From: Sporosarcina sp. ACRSM
Lineage (GTDB): Bacteria > Bacillota > Bacilli > Bacillales_A > Planococcaceae
DNA: 64,000 nt
Reading direction: 5' to 3'
Assembly (NCBI RefSeq): GCF_022346545.1
Contig: NZ_JAKRNU010000002.1
Coordinates: 186,001 to 250,000, forward strand
This document shows, piece by piece, positions 43,460 to 52,221 of this stretch; position 1 is the first letter of the stretch; each line of letters begins with the position of its first letter. Below the pieces are notes generated by a model. That model was not told where the DNA came from. It saw only the letters and a list, made by a program, of their open reading frames with translations, and ran no database searches. Made by a program: the position numbers and the translations under genes.

Positions 43460-44023
43460 TTATACAGTAACATCGTCCTTTACTACCACATCTAATTTAC
43501 CTGTTTCCGGGTCAATCACTAAGCCATGGACAGGTGTACCAATTGGGAGAAGGGGATGTTTCTTAATCATATTCACGCTATTACGAACGCTATCTTCTAC
43601 ATTTTCAAAACCTGCGAGCCAATTCTTAATATCAATGCCGGCAAACTCCAATGTGTCAAATGTTTCTTTAGAAACTCCGCCTTCTTGCATCTTCTTAATC
43701 GTTTCAACTGAATTTATATTGTTCATGCCACACCCATGATGCATGATTACACAAACTTCGCTTGCTTGTAGTTCATACAATGCCACTAGAATACTTCTCA
43801 TAGCACTACCAAATGGATGGGAAATAACACCACCCGCATTTTTGATGATTTTAGCATCCCCATTACGTAAATTCATAGACTGGGGTAAAAGCTCAATTAA
43901 TCTTGTATCCATACAGGTGACAATCACCATTTTTTTGTTCGGGAATTTGGTTGTACGAAACTCCTCATATTTTCGGTCTTTAACGAATTGCTCATTATAT
44001 TCCAAAACAGTATCAATCATCAT
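43460..44023 (-). CDS. Beta-class carbonic anhydrase
   Basis: The 187-residue cytosolic protein has the beta-class zinc ligands: Cys and Asp in VTCMDTRLIELLP (about residues 37-41) and His/Cys in VIMHHGCGM (about 95-99). It interconverts CO2 and bicarbonate. The ATG at 44023 follows GAGGAGAGG; the frame extends 16 codons upstream without a ribosome binding site. It stands alone. Confidence 0.93.
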   Translation of the reverse strand: MMIDTVLEYNEQFVKDRKYEEFRTTKFPNKKMVIVTCMDTRLIELLPQSMNLRNGDAKIIKNAGGVISHPFGSAMRSILVALYELQASEVCVIMHHGCGMNNINSVETIKKMQEGGVSKETFDTLEFAGIDIKNWLAGFENVEDSVRNSVNMIKKHPLLPIGTPVHGLVIDPETGKLDVVVKDDVTV

Positions 44024-44158
44024 ATAAAACCTCTCCTCACTTCGTATGTAGCTGCTTTCAGCATATTTCAATTTTAACTGATTCGTTTTTCAAATTCTTT
44101 TATGACGACTTCTAAATAAGAATAACTTCGAAATGAACGAATTGTCAAACAGTTTTAG

Positions 44159-44407
44159 TTAAATATCATTTTCCACACTCATTGCATTCAGTATACGGAT
44201 GGGGTCAAAACCGGATATCCATTCTCCGTTTATATTTGTTTGTGGTACTGTGAGTTTCTTTGTTTTCCCGATAAGTTTTATCATGGTAACTGGCCGAATA
44301 TCTACATTGATTTCTTTAAAGGGTATATCCGAATCATTGAGAAAGTCTTTCACCATTCGGCATACAGGACATAGTGTAGTTGTATAAACCGTTATGTTAT
44401 GCTTCAT
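44159..44407 (-). CDS. Glutaredoxin-like protein
   Basis: The 82-residue thioredoxin-fold protein has the active site TTTLCPVCRMV (residues 8-18) and the cis-Pro in LTVPQTNINGEWISG. It could be a reductant for bacillithiol or other mixed disulfides. GAGG lies 7 bp before the ATG at 44407; the longer frame upstream overlaps the copA terminator region and is not needed. It follows copA on the same strand but a terminator separates them. Confidence 0.88.
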   Translation of the reverse strand: MKHNITVYTTTLCPVCRMVKDFLNDSDIPFKEINVDIRPVTMIKLIGKTKKLTVPQTNINGEWISGFDPIRILNAMSVENDI

Positions 44408-44512
44408 TTCATAGCCTCTTTTCCAATTTCCCTTCATCCAATGGTTGATTATACATATCCCGTACCGTTTATTGTAGTTATATGCACAAGGCAAGAATGC
44501 CCTTCGCATAAA

Positions 44513-44538
44513 TAAGCCCCAGCACTAAACTGGGGCTT
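44513..44538 (-). terminator. Terminator of the copper operon
   Basis: AAGCCCCAG and CTGGGGCTT form the stem, followed on the minus strand by ATTTATG, 36 bp after the copA stop codon. Confidence 0.8.
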
Positions 44539-44573
44539 TCTAATGTGAAATCCGAAAGTATTGTGTTAGTTAT

Positions 44574-46991
44574 TTACCTTTCTAATTTAACTCTTTGTAA
44601 ACGTAATGCGTTTAGGACAACTGATACGGAACTGAATGCCATCGCCGCACCTGCCACCCAAGGAGCGAGTAAACCGAGCGCTGCGATTGGAATCCCGAGC
44701 GTATTGTAGCCAAATGCCCAGAATAAGTTTTGTTTAATGTTGCGCATTGTTTTACGACTCATAATGATCGCATCGGCAATACTGTTTAAATCCCCACGAA
44801 TAAGTGTCACATCGGCGGCTTCCATCGCTACATCTGTTCCTGTACCTATGGCCATTCCAATATCAGCTGTGGCGAGTGCAGGTGCATCATTAATACCGTC
44901 ACCGACCATCGCAACTTTTTTACCTTGTTGCTGGATCTTTTTCACTTCTTCCGCTTTCCCTTCAGGAAGAACTTCCGCAATGACAGCGTCAATGCCTACC
45001 TCTTTCCCGATCGCTTGCGCTGTTCGCTCATTATCACCTGTCATCATGATGACTTTGATGCCCATTTCTTGTAAGCGGCGTACAGCTTCCCGAGATGTAT
45101 CTTTAATCGTATCTGCTACGGCAACTAGCCCCGCGTATTGTCCATTAATAGCAGCTAACATTGCCGTTTTCCCATCACTCTCTAATTTTTCCATCGTTGG
45201 AAGAACCGATTGGATGTCGATGCCATATTGCTGCATCAATTTACGTGTACCTATGACAACAGCTTGACCCGAAACGGTTGCCTGCACACCATAACCCGGG
45301 ATTGCTTCGAAAAATTGGACGTTACCAAGTTCGATGCCTTTCTCTTGAATGCCTTGCACGATTGCTTCCGCTAATGGGTGTTCCGATTGTTTCTCCGCCG
45401 CACCGATTAAGGATAGGAATTTTCCTTCTTCTTGATCAGATGCTAGCACAACATCTGTTAATACAGGTTTACCGTGTGTGACAGTCCCTGTTTTATCCAC
45501 TACAACCGTGTCAATACTTTGGGTCTGCTCCAAGTGTTCGCCGCTTTTGAACAAAATACCGAATTCAGCTGAACGACCTGAGCCTGCCATAATGGACGTC
45601 GGCGTTGCAAGACCGAGCGCACATGGACATGCAATGACCAGTATCGTAATAAAAACTTCCAATGCGGGTGTTACTTCGCCAGGTTGAACCATTAAAATCC
45701 ACACGAGGAATGAGATGATCGCAATCCCTACAACGATTGGCACGAAAACACCTGAAATTTTGTCCGCTAGTCGCTGGATTTCCGCTTTGGAACCTTGCGC
45801 ATCTTCAACAACTTTAATAATTTGCGCTAGTGCAGTATCGCGTCCAACTTTCGTCGCTTTCATTTGAATAAAACCATTTTTATTGATCGTTGAACCGAAT
45901 AAAGCGTCACCTTGCTTTTTATCGATCGGGAGACTTTCCCCTGTTAACATCGATTCATCAACCGCGGTATGACCTTCCAGTACTTCCCCATCAACCGGTA
46001 TCTTTTCGCCCGGCTTCACTAAAATGGTGTCCCCGATCATGACTTCTTCCAATGGAATTTCTTTTTCTACACCATCACGCACAACAGTCGCGGTTTTCGC
46101 TTGTAAGCCCATTAATTTTTTAATCGCTTCTGATGAACGTCCTTTGGCTTTCGCTTCAAAATACTTCCCTAACACAATGAGTGTAATGAGTACCGCACTC
46201 GTTTCAAAATAAAGGTGCGGCGCATGTTCGGTACCAGCCGTGACAATCGCCTGATACACACTATAGAAGTATGCGGCGGATGTACCCATGGCAACAAGTA
46301 CGTCCATATTGGCACTGCCATTCCGTAATGATTTATAAGCTCCGACGTAAAACTGTTTTCCAATGATAAATTGCACGGGTGCTGCAAGTACCATTTGTAC
46401 CCACGGATTCATTAAAATAGCCGGCAAGTACAGGAAAGATGTAAATGAAAAATGCCCTACCATCGTCCATAATAAAGGCAACGATAAAATGACTGAAATA
46501 ATAAATTTACGTTTCTGGTCTTGAATGGCTTTTTCACGGTGGTCTACCTGCGCTTTATTATCTTGCTTTTGGTGTGCATGGTAACCAAGCTTCTCCACTT
46601 TCGCAATAATATCTGCAATCGTCACTTCTGACGGATTAAATTCGATGGTCGCTTTTTCAAGCGCCAAATTGACGTTCGCGGAAGCAATACCTTCCATTTT
46701 GTTTAATCCTTTTTCAATACGTGTCGCACACGCCGCACAAGTCATTCCGGTAATATCAAATGCCGCTTTTTGTTTCACAACACCATAGCCGAGTGCTTCG
46801 ATTTTCTTTTCAAAATCTGCTTCACTCAGTTTTGACGGATCATACTTGATCGATGACTTTTCGAGCGCTAAGTTGACGTTTGCTTGCTCGACACCTTCCA
46901 TTTTGTTCAACCCTTTTTCGATACGTGTCGCACACGCTGCACAAGTCATCCCTGTAATTTGGATACTCGCTTCTTTCACTTCTGTACTCAT
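44574..46991 (-). CDS. copA: Copper-exporting P-type ATPase CopA
   Basis: The 805-residue protein has two N-terminal heavy-metal domains, each with GMTCAACATRIEKG, then eight membrane segments with the CPC ion-binding motif in VIACPCALGLATPTS, the phosphorylation site DKTGTVTHGKP, TGES, and GDGINDAPAL. It exports Cu(I). The ATG at 46991 follows GAGGTGG at the right distance; the longer frame would place that site inside. It is last in csoR-copZ-copZ-copA. Confidence 0.96.
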   Translation of the reverse strand: MSTEVKEASIQITGMTCAACATRIEKGLNKMEGVEQANVNLALEKSSIKYDPSKLSEADFEKKIEALGYGVVKQKAAFDITGMTCAACATRIEKGLNKMEGIASANVNLALEKATIEFNPSEVTIADIIAKVEKLGYHAHQKQDNKAQVDHREKAIQDQKRKFIISVILSLPLLWTMVGHFSFTSFLYLPAILMNPWVQMVLAAPVQFIIGKQFYVGAYKSLRNGSANMDVLVAMGTSAAYFYSVYQAIVTAGTEHAPHLYFETSAVLITLIVLGKYFEAKAKGRSSEAIKKLMGLQAKTATVVRDGVEKEIPLEEVMIGDTILVKPGEKIPVDGEVLEGHTAVDESMLTGESLPIDKKQGDALFGSTINKNGFIQMKATKVGRDTALAQIIKVVEDAQGSKAEIQRLADKISGVFVPIVVGIAIISFLVWILMVQPGEVTPALEVFITILVIACPCALGLATPTSIMAGSGRSAEFGILFKSGEHLEQTQSIDTVVVDKTGTVTHGKPVLTDVVLASDQEEGKFLSLIGAAEKQSEHPLAEAIVQGIQEKGIELGNVQFFEAIPGYGVQATVSGQAVVIGTRKLMQQYGIDIQSVLPTMEKLESDGKTAMLAAINGQYAGLVAVADTIKDTSREAVRRLQEMGIKVIMMTGDNERTAQAIGKEVGIDAVIAEVLPEGKAEEVKKIQQQGKKVAMVGDGINDAPALATADIGMAIGTGTDVAMEAADVTLIRGDLNSIADAIIMSRKTMRNIKQNLFWAFGYNTLGIPIAALGLLAPWVAGAAMAFSSVSVVLNALRLQRVKLER

Positions 46992-47010
46992 GATGCTTTC
47001 CACCTCTTCC

Positions 47011-47028
47011 ATACCTATATGAGGTATA
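47011..47028. promoter_or_regulatory. CsoR-type box upstream of copA
   Basis: ATACCTATATGAGGTATA is an imperfect palindrome of the ATACC-N-GGTAT type, 20 bp before the copA start. Confidence 0.55.
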
Positions 47029-47064
47029 TTGAATTGAAAATTAGAGAGTGCTTTGGAAGCACTC

Positions 47065-47271
47065 TTATCCTACTTCATATCCTTGGTCTTCAATCGTTTC
47101 TTTAATCGTATCAAGCGATACTTGCGATTCATTGAATGACACTTCCACTTGGGCATCGTCTAATTTTACCTTTACTCGGCTAACACCCGCTAAATCACCA
47201 ACGCTAGTCTCAATTGCGCTCACACAATGCCCACATGACATACCCTGTATGTTTAAAGTCAAATTTCCCAT
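47065..47271 (-). CDS. copZ: Copper chaperone CopZ (copy 1)
   Basis: The 68-residue protein is a single heavy-metal-associated domain with the Cu(I) site IQGMSCGHCVSAIE. It hands copper to CopA, whose gene lies 73 bp downstream. Start follows AAAGGAGAAGAAAAC. A second chaperone of similar sequence is encoded at 47552, and the 280-bp gap between them holds three CsoR-type boxes. Confidence 0.95.
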   Translation of the reverse strand: MGNLTLNIQGMSCGHCVSAIETSVGDLAGVSRVKVKLDDAQVEVSFNESQVSLDTIKETIEDQGYEVG

Positions 47272-47307
47272 GTTTTCTTCTCCTTTAATTATGTTTTTTT
47301 AGCCCTG

Positions 47308-47326
47308 TATACACTATAGGGGTATA
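47308..47326. promoter_or_regulatory. CsoR-type box upstream of copZ copy 1
   Basis: TATACACTATAGGGGTATA keeps one full GGGGTATA half and a degraded other half. Confidence 0.6.
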
Positions 47327-47441
47327 TTAAAATCAAAAAAATATTTTTAATATAATCCAAATCGATTTCGTATTCACAAAAGCTGAACAACTGATACCCG
47401 TAATTTGTAATGGCCCTTCCGTTGTTGCCATTTGCCTCTCC

Positions 47442-47460
47442 ATACGCATTGGGGGTATAT
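47442..47460. promoter_or_regulatory. CsoR-type box (second) in the copZ-copZ gap
   Basis: ATACGCATTGGGGGTATA has one clear GGGGTATA half-site. Confidence 0.45.
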
Positions 47461-47477
47461 AACTTTGAAAAAGAAAG

Positions 47478-47496
47478 ATTATACCTATAGGTACAA
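47478..47496. promoter_or_regulatory. CsoR-type box (third) in the copZ-copZ gap
   Basis: ATTATACCTATAGGTACAAT contains the perfect palindrome TACCTATAGGTA. No gene is evident in 47272-47551. Confidence 0.5.
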
Positions 47497-47551
47497 TCAC
47501 ATTTACAGTTTTATCCCCCGCGCGTCGGGAGCGGAAGTTCCTATTTACATT

Positions 47552-47752
47552 TCAGACAAGATCATAGCCTTGATCTTCAATTGTTGCTTTGATTTTAGCT
47601 AGTGTCGCTGTATTGTCGTATTCCACTGCAACTTCATTATTGTTCAGGTCTACTTTAACTGCAGAAACACCTGCAAGTTCCCCGACATTCGTTTCGATTG
47701 CATTCACACAGTGGTTGCATGACATACCTTCGACTTTTAAGATTTCTTTCAT
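47552..47752 (-). CDS. copZ: Copper chaperone CopZ (copy 2)
   Basis: The 66-residue heavy-metal-associated domain has the site VEGMSCNHCVNAIE. AGGAGG before the ATG at 47752 defines the start. It is the first gene after csoR and has its own promoter with an operator in the spacer. Two chaperones may differ in affinity or partner; sequence alone does not tell. Confidence 0.95.
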   Translation of the reverse strand: MKEILKVEGMSCNHCVNAIETNVGELAGVSAVKVDLNNNEVAVEYDNTATLAKIKATIEDQGYDLV

Positions 47753-47783
47753 ATAAAACGCCTCCTGTTCTATTGTTAGTGTC

Positions 47784-47813
47784 AATTTACCATACCCCGT
47801 AGTAGTATGTCAA
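47784..47813 (-). promoter_or_regulatory. copZ copy 2 promoter with CsoR box in the spacer
   Basis: On the minus strand TTGACA (47813-47808) and TAAATT (47789-47784) are 18 bp apart, and the spacer is TACTACTACGGGGTATGG, a CsoR-type box. Confidence 0.75.
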
Positions 47814-47832
47814 ATTGAAAGTGTTGCTATTT

Positions 47833-48120
47833 TTATTTTGTCATTGTTTTCATGACATCCATCAACTCTTTGATTGCCGCCTCACCATCTTGCCCTTTAA
47901 TCGCGTTCACTACACAATGATGTGTATGATCTTCTAGCAATGCTAAAGAAACTTTGTTCATCGCGGATTGGATGGCGCTAATTTGATGTAGAATATCTAC
48001 ACAATAACGGTCATTTTCAACCATTTGATGAACTCCTCTCACTTGACCTTCAACGCGTTTTAATCGATTAAGAAGCTGTTGCTTGTTTGGCTGGACAGTT
48101 GTTTTTGGTGTTTCTGACAT
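47833..48120 (-). CDS. csoR: Copper-sensing repressor CsoR
   Basis: The 95-residue protein is a CsoR with the full copper site Cys40, His65 and Cys69 (YCVDILHQ and EDHTHHC), in contrast to the CstR paralogue at 18238 where the His is Asn. Cu(I) binding releases it from DNA and derepresses copZ and copA. GAGAGG precedes the ATG at 48120. It is the first gene of the copper cluster. Confidence 0.95.
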   Translation of the reverse strand: MSETPKTTVQPNKQQLLNRLKRVEGQVRGVHQMVENDRYCVDILHQISAIQSAMNKVSLALLEDHTHHCVVNAIKGQDGEAAIKELMDVMKTMTK

Positions 48121-48147
48121 ATCTTTCACCTCTCAAAGTTCTTAGAT

Positions 48148-48189
48148 ACCCCATACCCCTATATTAACAATTTCTTCTCAACAGGTCAA
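48148..48189 (-). promoter_or_regulatory. csoR promoter with CsoR-type box
   Basis: TTGACC (48189-48184) and TAATAT (48166-48161) on the minus strand are 17 bp apart; ATAGGGGTATGGGGTAT follows directly at the start site, a double box arrangement. Confidence 0.65.
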
Positions 48190-48241
48190 TAATTATGGCG
48201 CCTAAGTAAATGAACATCGAGGTGGAAGGATACCCCTACTC

Positions 48242-48883
48242 TTATTCAAATGTGTTGTCTGCAAGTTGACTTTTCAAACTTTCTACACCATAGCGGTTCA
48301 CGAATTTAAAGAAATTCTCTCTTTTTTTCCCATGTTCAGCATAAGTGGCAATGATTTTATCAACAGCTTCATACAACTGCTCAGGCTGTACCTGCTCCAT
48401 GACGATTGTACCTGCTTGTGCGTCCAATCCTTTTGCCTTGCCCCCCACATACAAGTTATACCCATTTTTCATTTTCATGACACCGATATCATTGACGAGT
48501 GGTTCGCCGCATCCAATCGGGCACCCTGTATAAGCGGGTCGAAGTGTTACCGGGACTGCTTTTCCAGCGATTCGATGATTAAGTTCAATCGCAACAGGCA
48601 TTCCCTCTTGCTCTGCACCTTTACAAAAGTTGCAGGTCCTTAAACTCTTCACAAAGTTTCCTACTGGATAGCATGATAAACCGACCGCTTCGAATTTTTT
48701 TTGAACGAACTCAAGATCAGACTCAAGCACCTCGACATACAGTTGTTGAAACGTCGTTAACTCGAGTTCATCCCCTTCTTTCATATATTCCGCAATGACA
48801 ACAAGCTGTTTGGCATTCAATTTTGAGCCAAATGATATGCCGCCGTTCACAGCTAATTTAACCATTTTTTCTTGTTGCTCCAT
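48242..48883 (-). CDS. Half-size nitrite/sulfite reductase-like protein
   Basis: The 213-residue protein carries one ferredoxin-like half (MVKLAVNGGISFGSKLNAKQLVVIAEYM) and one Fe-S/siroheme half with four cysteines: RTCNFCKG (C-x2-C) and TGCPIGCGEP (C-x3-C). Full-length enzymes have two such repeats; this has one. The first cysteine pair is spaced two residues instead of the usual five. It is likely to bind a 4Fe-4S cluster; siroheme binding is uncertain. The ATG at 48883 fits AAAGGATG. CsoR/CstR-type boxes lie upstream. Confidence 0.82.
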   Translation of the reverse strand: MEQQEKMVKLAVNGGISFGSKLNAKQLVVIAEYMKEGDELELTTFQQLYVEVLESDLEFVQKKFEAVGLSCYPVGNFVKSLRTCNFCKGAEQEGMPVAIELNHRIAGKAVPVTLRPAYTGCPIGCGEPLVNDIGVMKMKNGYNLYVGGKAKGLDAQAGTIVMEQVQPEQLYEAVDKIIATYAEHGKKRENFFKFVNRYGVESLKSQLADNTFE

Positions 48884-48950
48884 ACAAGTACACATCCTTT
48901 CTATATATACAATTCGCTACCTTATTCCGTCGACAGTCTTCCATTACCAT

Positions 48951-48967
48951 ATACATGTATAGGGTAT
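48951..48967. promoter_or_regulatory. CsoR/CstR-type box in the leader of the half-size reductase
   Basis: ATACATGTATAGGGTAT keeps the GGGTAT half-site, in the leader downstream of the promoter at 49066-49094. Confidence 0.5.
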
Positions 48968-49065
48968 GTAGATTTCGAAAATAATAACCATCCTTAAAGG
49001 AATAATTATATTCCCCCATGATGGTCGTAAAACAGATTTACTTTCCTTTTATCTACTTAAAAAGA

Positions 49066-49094
49066 ATTTTACCATACCCTTCTATGGTATTCAA
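49066..49094 (-). promoter_or_regulatory. Promoter of the half-size reductase with operator in the spacer
   Basis: TTGAAT (49094-49089) and TAAAAT (49071-49066) on the minus strand are 17 bp apart; the spacer ACCATAGAAGGGTATGG is a box of the same family as at cstR and copZ. Confidence 0.7.
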
Positions 49095-49153
49095 AGAGTT
49101 TTCTTTTATTTCCTATTTTTTTAAGACTGATGCCTTGAACCTCAACCTTTGTT

Positions 49154-50095
49154 TTAATGATGATGATGGTGGCCGGATGATTCAGCTTTCACTTTACATA
49201 GAATCGAATTGTCATGCTTATGTGCAGATGATTCTAATTGGATCGTCACATGATGAATACCCTTATGGCCAAGATCATGTTCGATTTTATGGAGCAATTT
49301 TTGGCTTTCTGCAATTGAAATTTCATCATCTACTACAGCATGGCAAGAAAGCGCATTTAAGCCACTCGTAATCGACCAAACATGTAAATCATGAACGCTT
49401 TGAATCCCTTTTGTTTTTTCAATCGTTTGAATCACATCGTTCAAATCTACATTTTGCGGTGTACCTTCCATCAGTACATGTAGAGCTGATTTCGACACAT
49501 AGTAGCCACTCCGTAAAACGAGCGCAGCTACGAGAACACTTGCCAACGGATCAGCCCAGCCCCAACCAAAGAACATGATCAGCAGTGCAGCGACAATGGC
49601 ACCGACAGAACCAAGCATATCGCTGATTACATGTAGGTATGCCCCTCGCATATTCAAGTTCTCTTCTACATCCCCACCGCGCATCATTATCCACGCAACA
49701 AGAATATTAACGGCCAAGCCAATACCGCTGACAATCAACATTCCTGTAGTTGCCACTTCGGGTGGATTTGCAAAACGTTCGATTGCTTCATAAAAAATGA
49801 ACAAAGCAATGATGATTAACGTTACACCATTTAGGACAGCTGCCAAGATTTCAAATCGTTTATAGCCAAATGTCTTACTTTCACTCGCTACCTTTTCGCC
49901 TAATTTAAATGCGATTAACGCAATCGCCAATGAAAGTGCGTCACTTAGCATATGGCCGGCATCTGCTAGAAGAGCAAGGCTATTTGTTAAGTAGCCCCCT
50001 ATCACTTCTATAATCATGTAAGTTGCAATGATGAAAAAAGATATAAATAACACTTTTTTATTTGCGCCATGTGTATGGTCGTGTTCATGCCCCAT
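49154..50095 (-). CDS. CDF family zinc/cadmium efflux protein (CzcD-like)
   Basis: The 313-residue protein has six membrane segments with the CDF metal-site residues in LLADAGHMLSDALSLAIAL (HxxxD) and SDMLGSVGAI, a cytoplasmic ferredoxin-like domain (VHDLHVWSITSGLNALSCH) and histidine-rich ends (HEHDHTHG and a terminal HHHHH). It exports Zn, Cd or Co by proton antiport. The ArsR-type gene with a zinc site lies 44 bp upstream on the same strand. Confidence 0.95.
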   Translation of the reverse strand: MGHEHDHTHGANKKVLFISFFIIATYMIIEVIGGYLTNSLALLADAGHMLSDALSLAIALIAFKLGEKVASESKTFGYKRFEILAAVLNGVTLIIIALFIFYEAIERFANPPEVATTGMLIVSGIGLAVNILVAWIMMRGGDVEENLNMRGAYLHVISDMLGSVGAIVAALLIMFFGWGWADPLASVLVAALVLRSGYYVSKSALHVLMEGTPQNVDLNDVIQTIEKTKGIQSVHDLHVWSITSGLNALSCHAVVDDEISIAESQKLLHKIEHDLGHKGIHHVTIQLESSAHKHDNSILCKVKAESSGHHHHH

Positions 50096-50139
50096 TAAAG
50101 TTCCTCCTCAATTGTCAGTACTTGTAAAAAGGGAATTTC

Positions 50140-50493
50140 CTAATTATGTGTTGCGTGCTCAATTGCCTGCTTTAATAAATTCATAATGTGGTGATCATCT
50201 TCTGAATAATAGATCGTTGTCCCTTCCCTTCTAAATTTAACTAATCGTAAATTTTTCAAGAAACGCAACTGATGGGATACAGTCGATTGGCTCAAACCTA
50301 AAGTATTTGCAATATCATTCACGGAATGTTCCTGCTTGCATAATAGGTTTAAAATACGGATTCTTGTTGGATCGCCAAGTGCTTTAAAGGTTTGGGATAC
50401 AACAAATAACGTTTCTTCATCTAAATCTTGCGTGTTTCCAACAGACGTCTCTTCATTTTGACTGCCTTCATTCATTTGCTTTTCCACCTCCAT
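50140..50493 (-). CDS. ArsR/SmtB family metal-sensing repressor (CzrA-like)
   Basis: The 117-residue winged-helix protein has the recognition region [28 protein letters not shown]. The C-terminal helix carries D-x-H-x10-H-x2-H (from DDHHIMNLL to EHATH), the alpha-5 zinc site of CzrA-type sensors; there is no CxC arsenic site. It should repress its own gene and the CDF exporter until zinc rises. Confidence 0.93.
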   Translation of the reverse strand: MEVEKQMNEGSQNEETSVGNTQDLDEETLFVVSQTFKALGDPTRIRILNLLCKQEHSVNDIANTLGLSQSTVSHQLRFLKNLRLVKFRREGTTIYYSEDDHHIMNLLKQAIEHATHN

Positions 50494-50503
50494 TTATCTA
50501 TTA

Positions 50504-50532
50504 TATATGCTTATATGAGTATATGTTCATAT
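50504..50532. promoter_or_regulatory. ArsR/SmtB-type operator
   Basis: ATATGCTTATATGAGTATATGTTCATAT is an imperfect inverted repeat of the ATATGA-x-CATATA-x-TCATAT type, directly upstream of the regulator gene. Confidence 0.7.
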
Positions 50533-50596
50533 TTAATGTATTACCTGATTTGGTGAATGTCAAACCGAATGCCTTTGCCAATTTGTTTTTTGATAC

Positions 50597-50631
50597 AAAA
50601 ATAAGCGAGCTATCCTATGAATAGCCGCTTT
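50597..50631 (-). terminator. Terminator of the BenE-type transporter gene
   Basis: AGCGgCTAT and ATAGCtCGCT arms with one mismatch, followed on the minus strand by TATTTTTG. Confidence 0.75.
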
Positions 50632-50664
50632 CATTGTCTACCTCAACCACCAGTAGAATCTTCC

Positions 50665-51921
50665 TTATTTTTCTGTTGCTTCTATTATTTTTGGATTCTT
50701 TGCTTTCTCCACTTTTGCTCTTCGGACAAAATGTTCTTTTTCCACCACAAAAGAAACGAATAAGCTTCCAACAATGGCCCATAAAGGTGCACTGATATTG
50801 AAGAAAGTCACACCTGACATCCCAATAATTAAAGCAAAAAAAGCGCCCATTTGAAATTGGTTGTCCGAAAAAGCCGTTTTGAGGGAATTTATAAGAACAC
50901 CAAGCATGGCAAGTCCAGCAATGACACTCACAATTACACCAGGCATCGCAATGACAAGCGGAACGACGATTGCCGCAAGCAAGCCAAAAGTCGAAAATAA
51001 TCCTCCGCTTACAACTGCAGCAGCATACCGACTTTCTTTTTTCCCTACCTCTTCCGCGGAACAGATTGCCGTCATCGGTCCAGCAATATTAATGGCATGT
51101 GCACCGAAAAACGAAGCAATCAGGCCAACAATGGAACCGTACATCGCCATCGCATTATTTGGCGGCTTGTATCCTTGAGCCATTAACACACCGGATGCTT
51201 GGGCATTTTCGGTGCAGATGATCAATAACGCAAGCGGAATTCCAATCGATACAATGGCATCAAAACTAAATGTCGGTACAATCAGTTGTGGAAGGATCCA
51301 TGCATGCTGCGTGTCTTGAATTTGAAATTCATTCATCAAGATGGCCAACAGAACCGCGATGAGCAAAGCAGATAAAACAGGTGGAACTTTTTTCAAAAAA
51401 CGTGTAGAGAATAAAAAAGCGAGGATCGCAGAACCTGCCAGCACAGGCGAAATCGTAACGGATGTAATCATTTCCGTCGAAAAACGAATCATCACACCAA
51501 CAATCATACCCATGACAATCGGAACCGGGATCCACTGCATCACTTTGTCGATTAAGCCGGACGCACCTAGCAAAATGACAAGGAGATGGGCAACTAAATA
51601 AGCCCCGATTGCTTCTTGTAATGAAAAATGCGTCAAAGCACCGGCCACTAAAACTGCTCCGGCAATAGAATGTGCACCCGCGATCGGTTGACGGTACTTG
51701 AATGATAAAAATAGGCCAAGTAATCCACTAAAAAAATAAACGGCAAATATCCAACTAATCGTCTCCACATACGACAATCCACCGCTTGTTGCGCCCCCAA
51801 TGATGATCAAAGCAGGACCTGTACACCCAAAGATTGCCGCAACTAATCCCGCGCTGACCGTATGTACATCGAGATGCTGACGTAAATCTTTAATGCTTGT
51901 CAGTCTCGTATTTTCTTTCAT
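50665..51921 (-). CDS. BenE family (benzoate/proton symporter-like) transporter
   Basis: The 418-residue protein has about twelve membrane segments and matches BenE: GLVAAIFGCTGPALIIIGGA near residue 27, QPIAGAHSIAGAVLVAGAL, and SFFGAHAINIAGPMTAICSAEEVG. No aromatic degradation genes are in the window, so the true substrate may differ. It stands alone. The 300 bp upstream (51922-52221) hold no recognisable gene. Confidence 0.88.
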   Translation of the reverse strand: MKENTRLTSIKDLRQHLDVHTVSAGLVAAIFGCTGPALIIIGGATSGGLSYVETISWIFAVYFFSGLLGLFLSFKYRQPIAGAHSIAGAVLVAGALTHFSLQEAIGAYLVAHLLVILLGASGLIDKVMQWIPVPIVMGMIVGVMIRFSTEMITSVTISPVLAGSAILAFLFSTRFLKKVPPVLSALLIAVLLAILMNEFQIQDTQHAWILPQLIVPTFSFDAIVSIGIPLALLIICTENAQASGVLMAQGYKPPNNAMAMYGSIVGLIASFFGAHAINIAGPMTAICSAEEVGKKESRYAAAVVSGGLFSTFGLLAAIVVPLVIAMPGVIVSVIAGLAMLGVLINSLKTAFSDNQFQMGAFFALIIGMSGVTFFNISAPLWAIVGSLFVSFVVEKEHFVRRAKVEKAKNPKIIEATEK

Positions 51922-52084
51922 TCCAGCAATCCCCCTTATTCAATGACCCCTTCTCCTAGTACTATACAACAATATTCCCAATATTGCGCATACAACACCC
52001 GGAACTGTTTTCAAAATTGAGTCGGAGTTGTATGAAGAACTGGTACGAGTTATCCATTGAAGCATCTCTGTAGGTACAAAACCA

Positions 52085-52115
52085 GGTGGAGAAAAACGTA
52101 TCCTTTTTCTCCACC
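52085..52115. terminator. Terminator after the ABC-F gene
   Basis: GGTGGAGAAA and TTTCTCCACC form a stem with AT-rich flanks on both sides, between the ABC-F and BenE genes; orientation is uncertain. Confidence 0.65.
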
Positions 52116-52221
52116 CGATTTATTTTGAGGACTTATCAGACAGCCCCTATTTGCCATGCGAACTAGGAAGGCACGCTTATTTTTTAATTCGAACGCTGGT
52201 TTCGGCGACTTATACGTGACA

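Noticed and set aside
48242..48883. Half-size sulfite/nitrite reductase as a frameshifted pseudogene
   Set aside because: The gene has a good start, intact domains and its own promoter, and no second half can be found in the flanking sequence in any frame.
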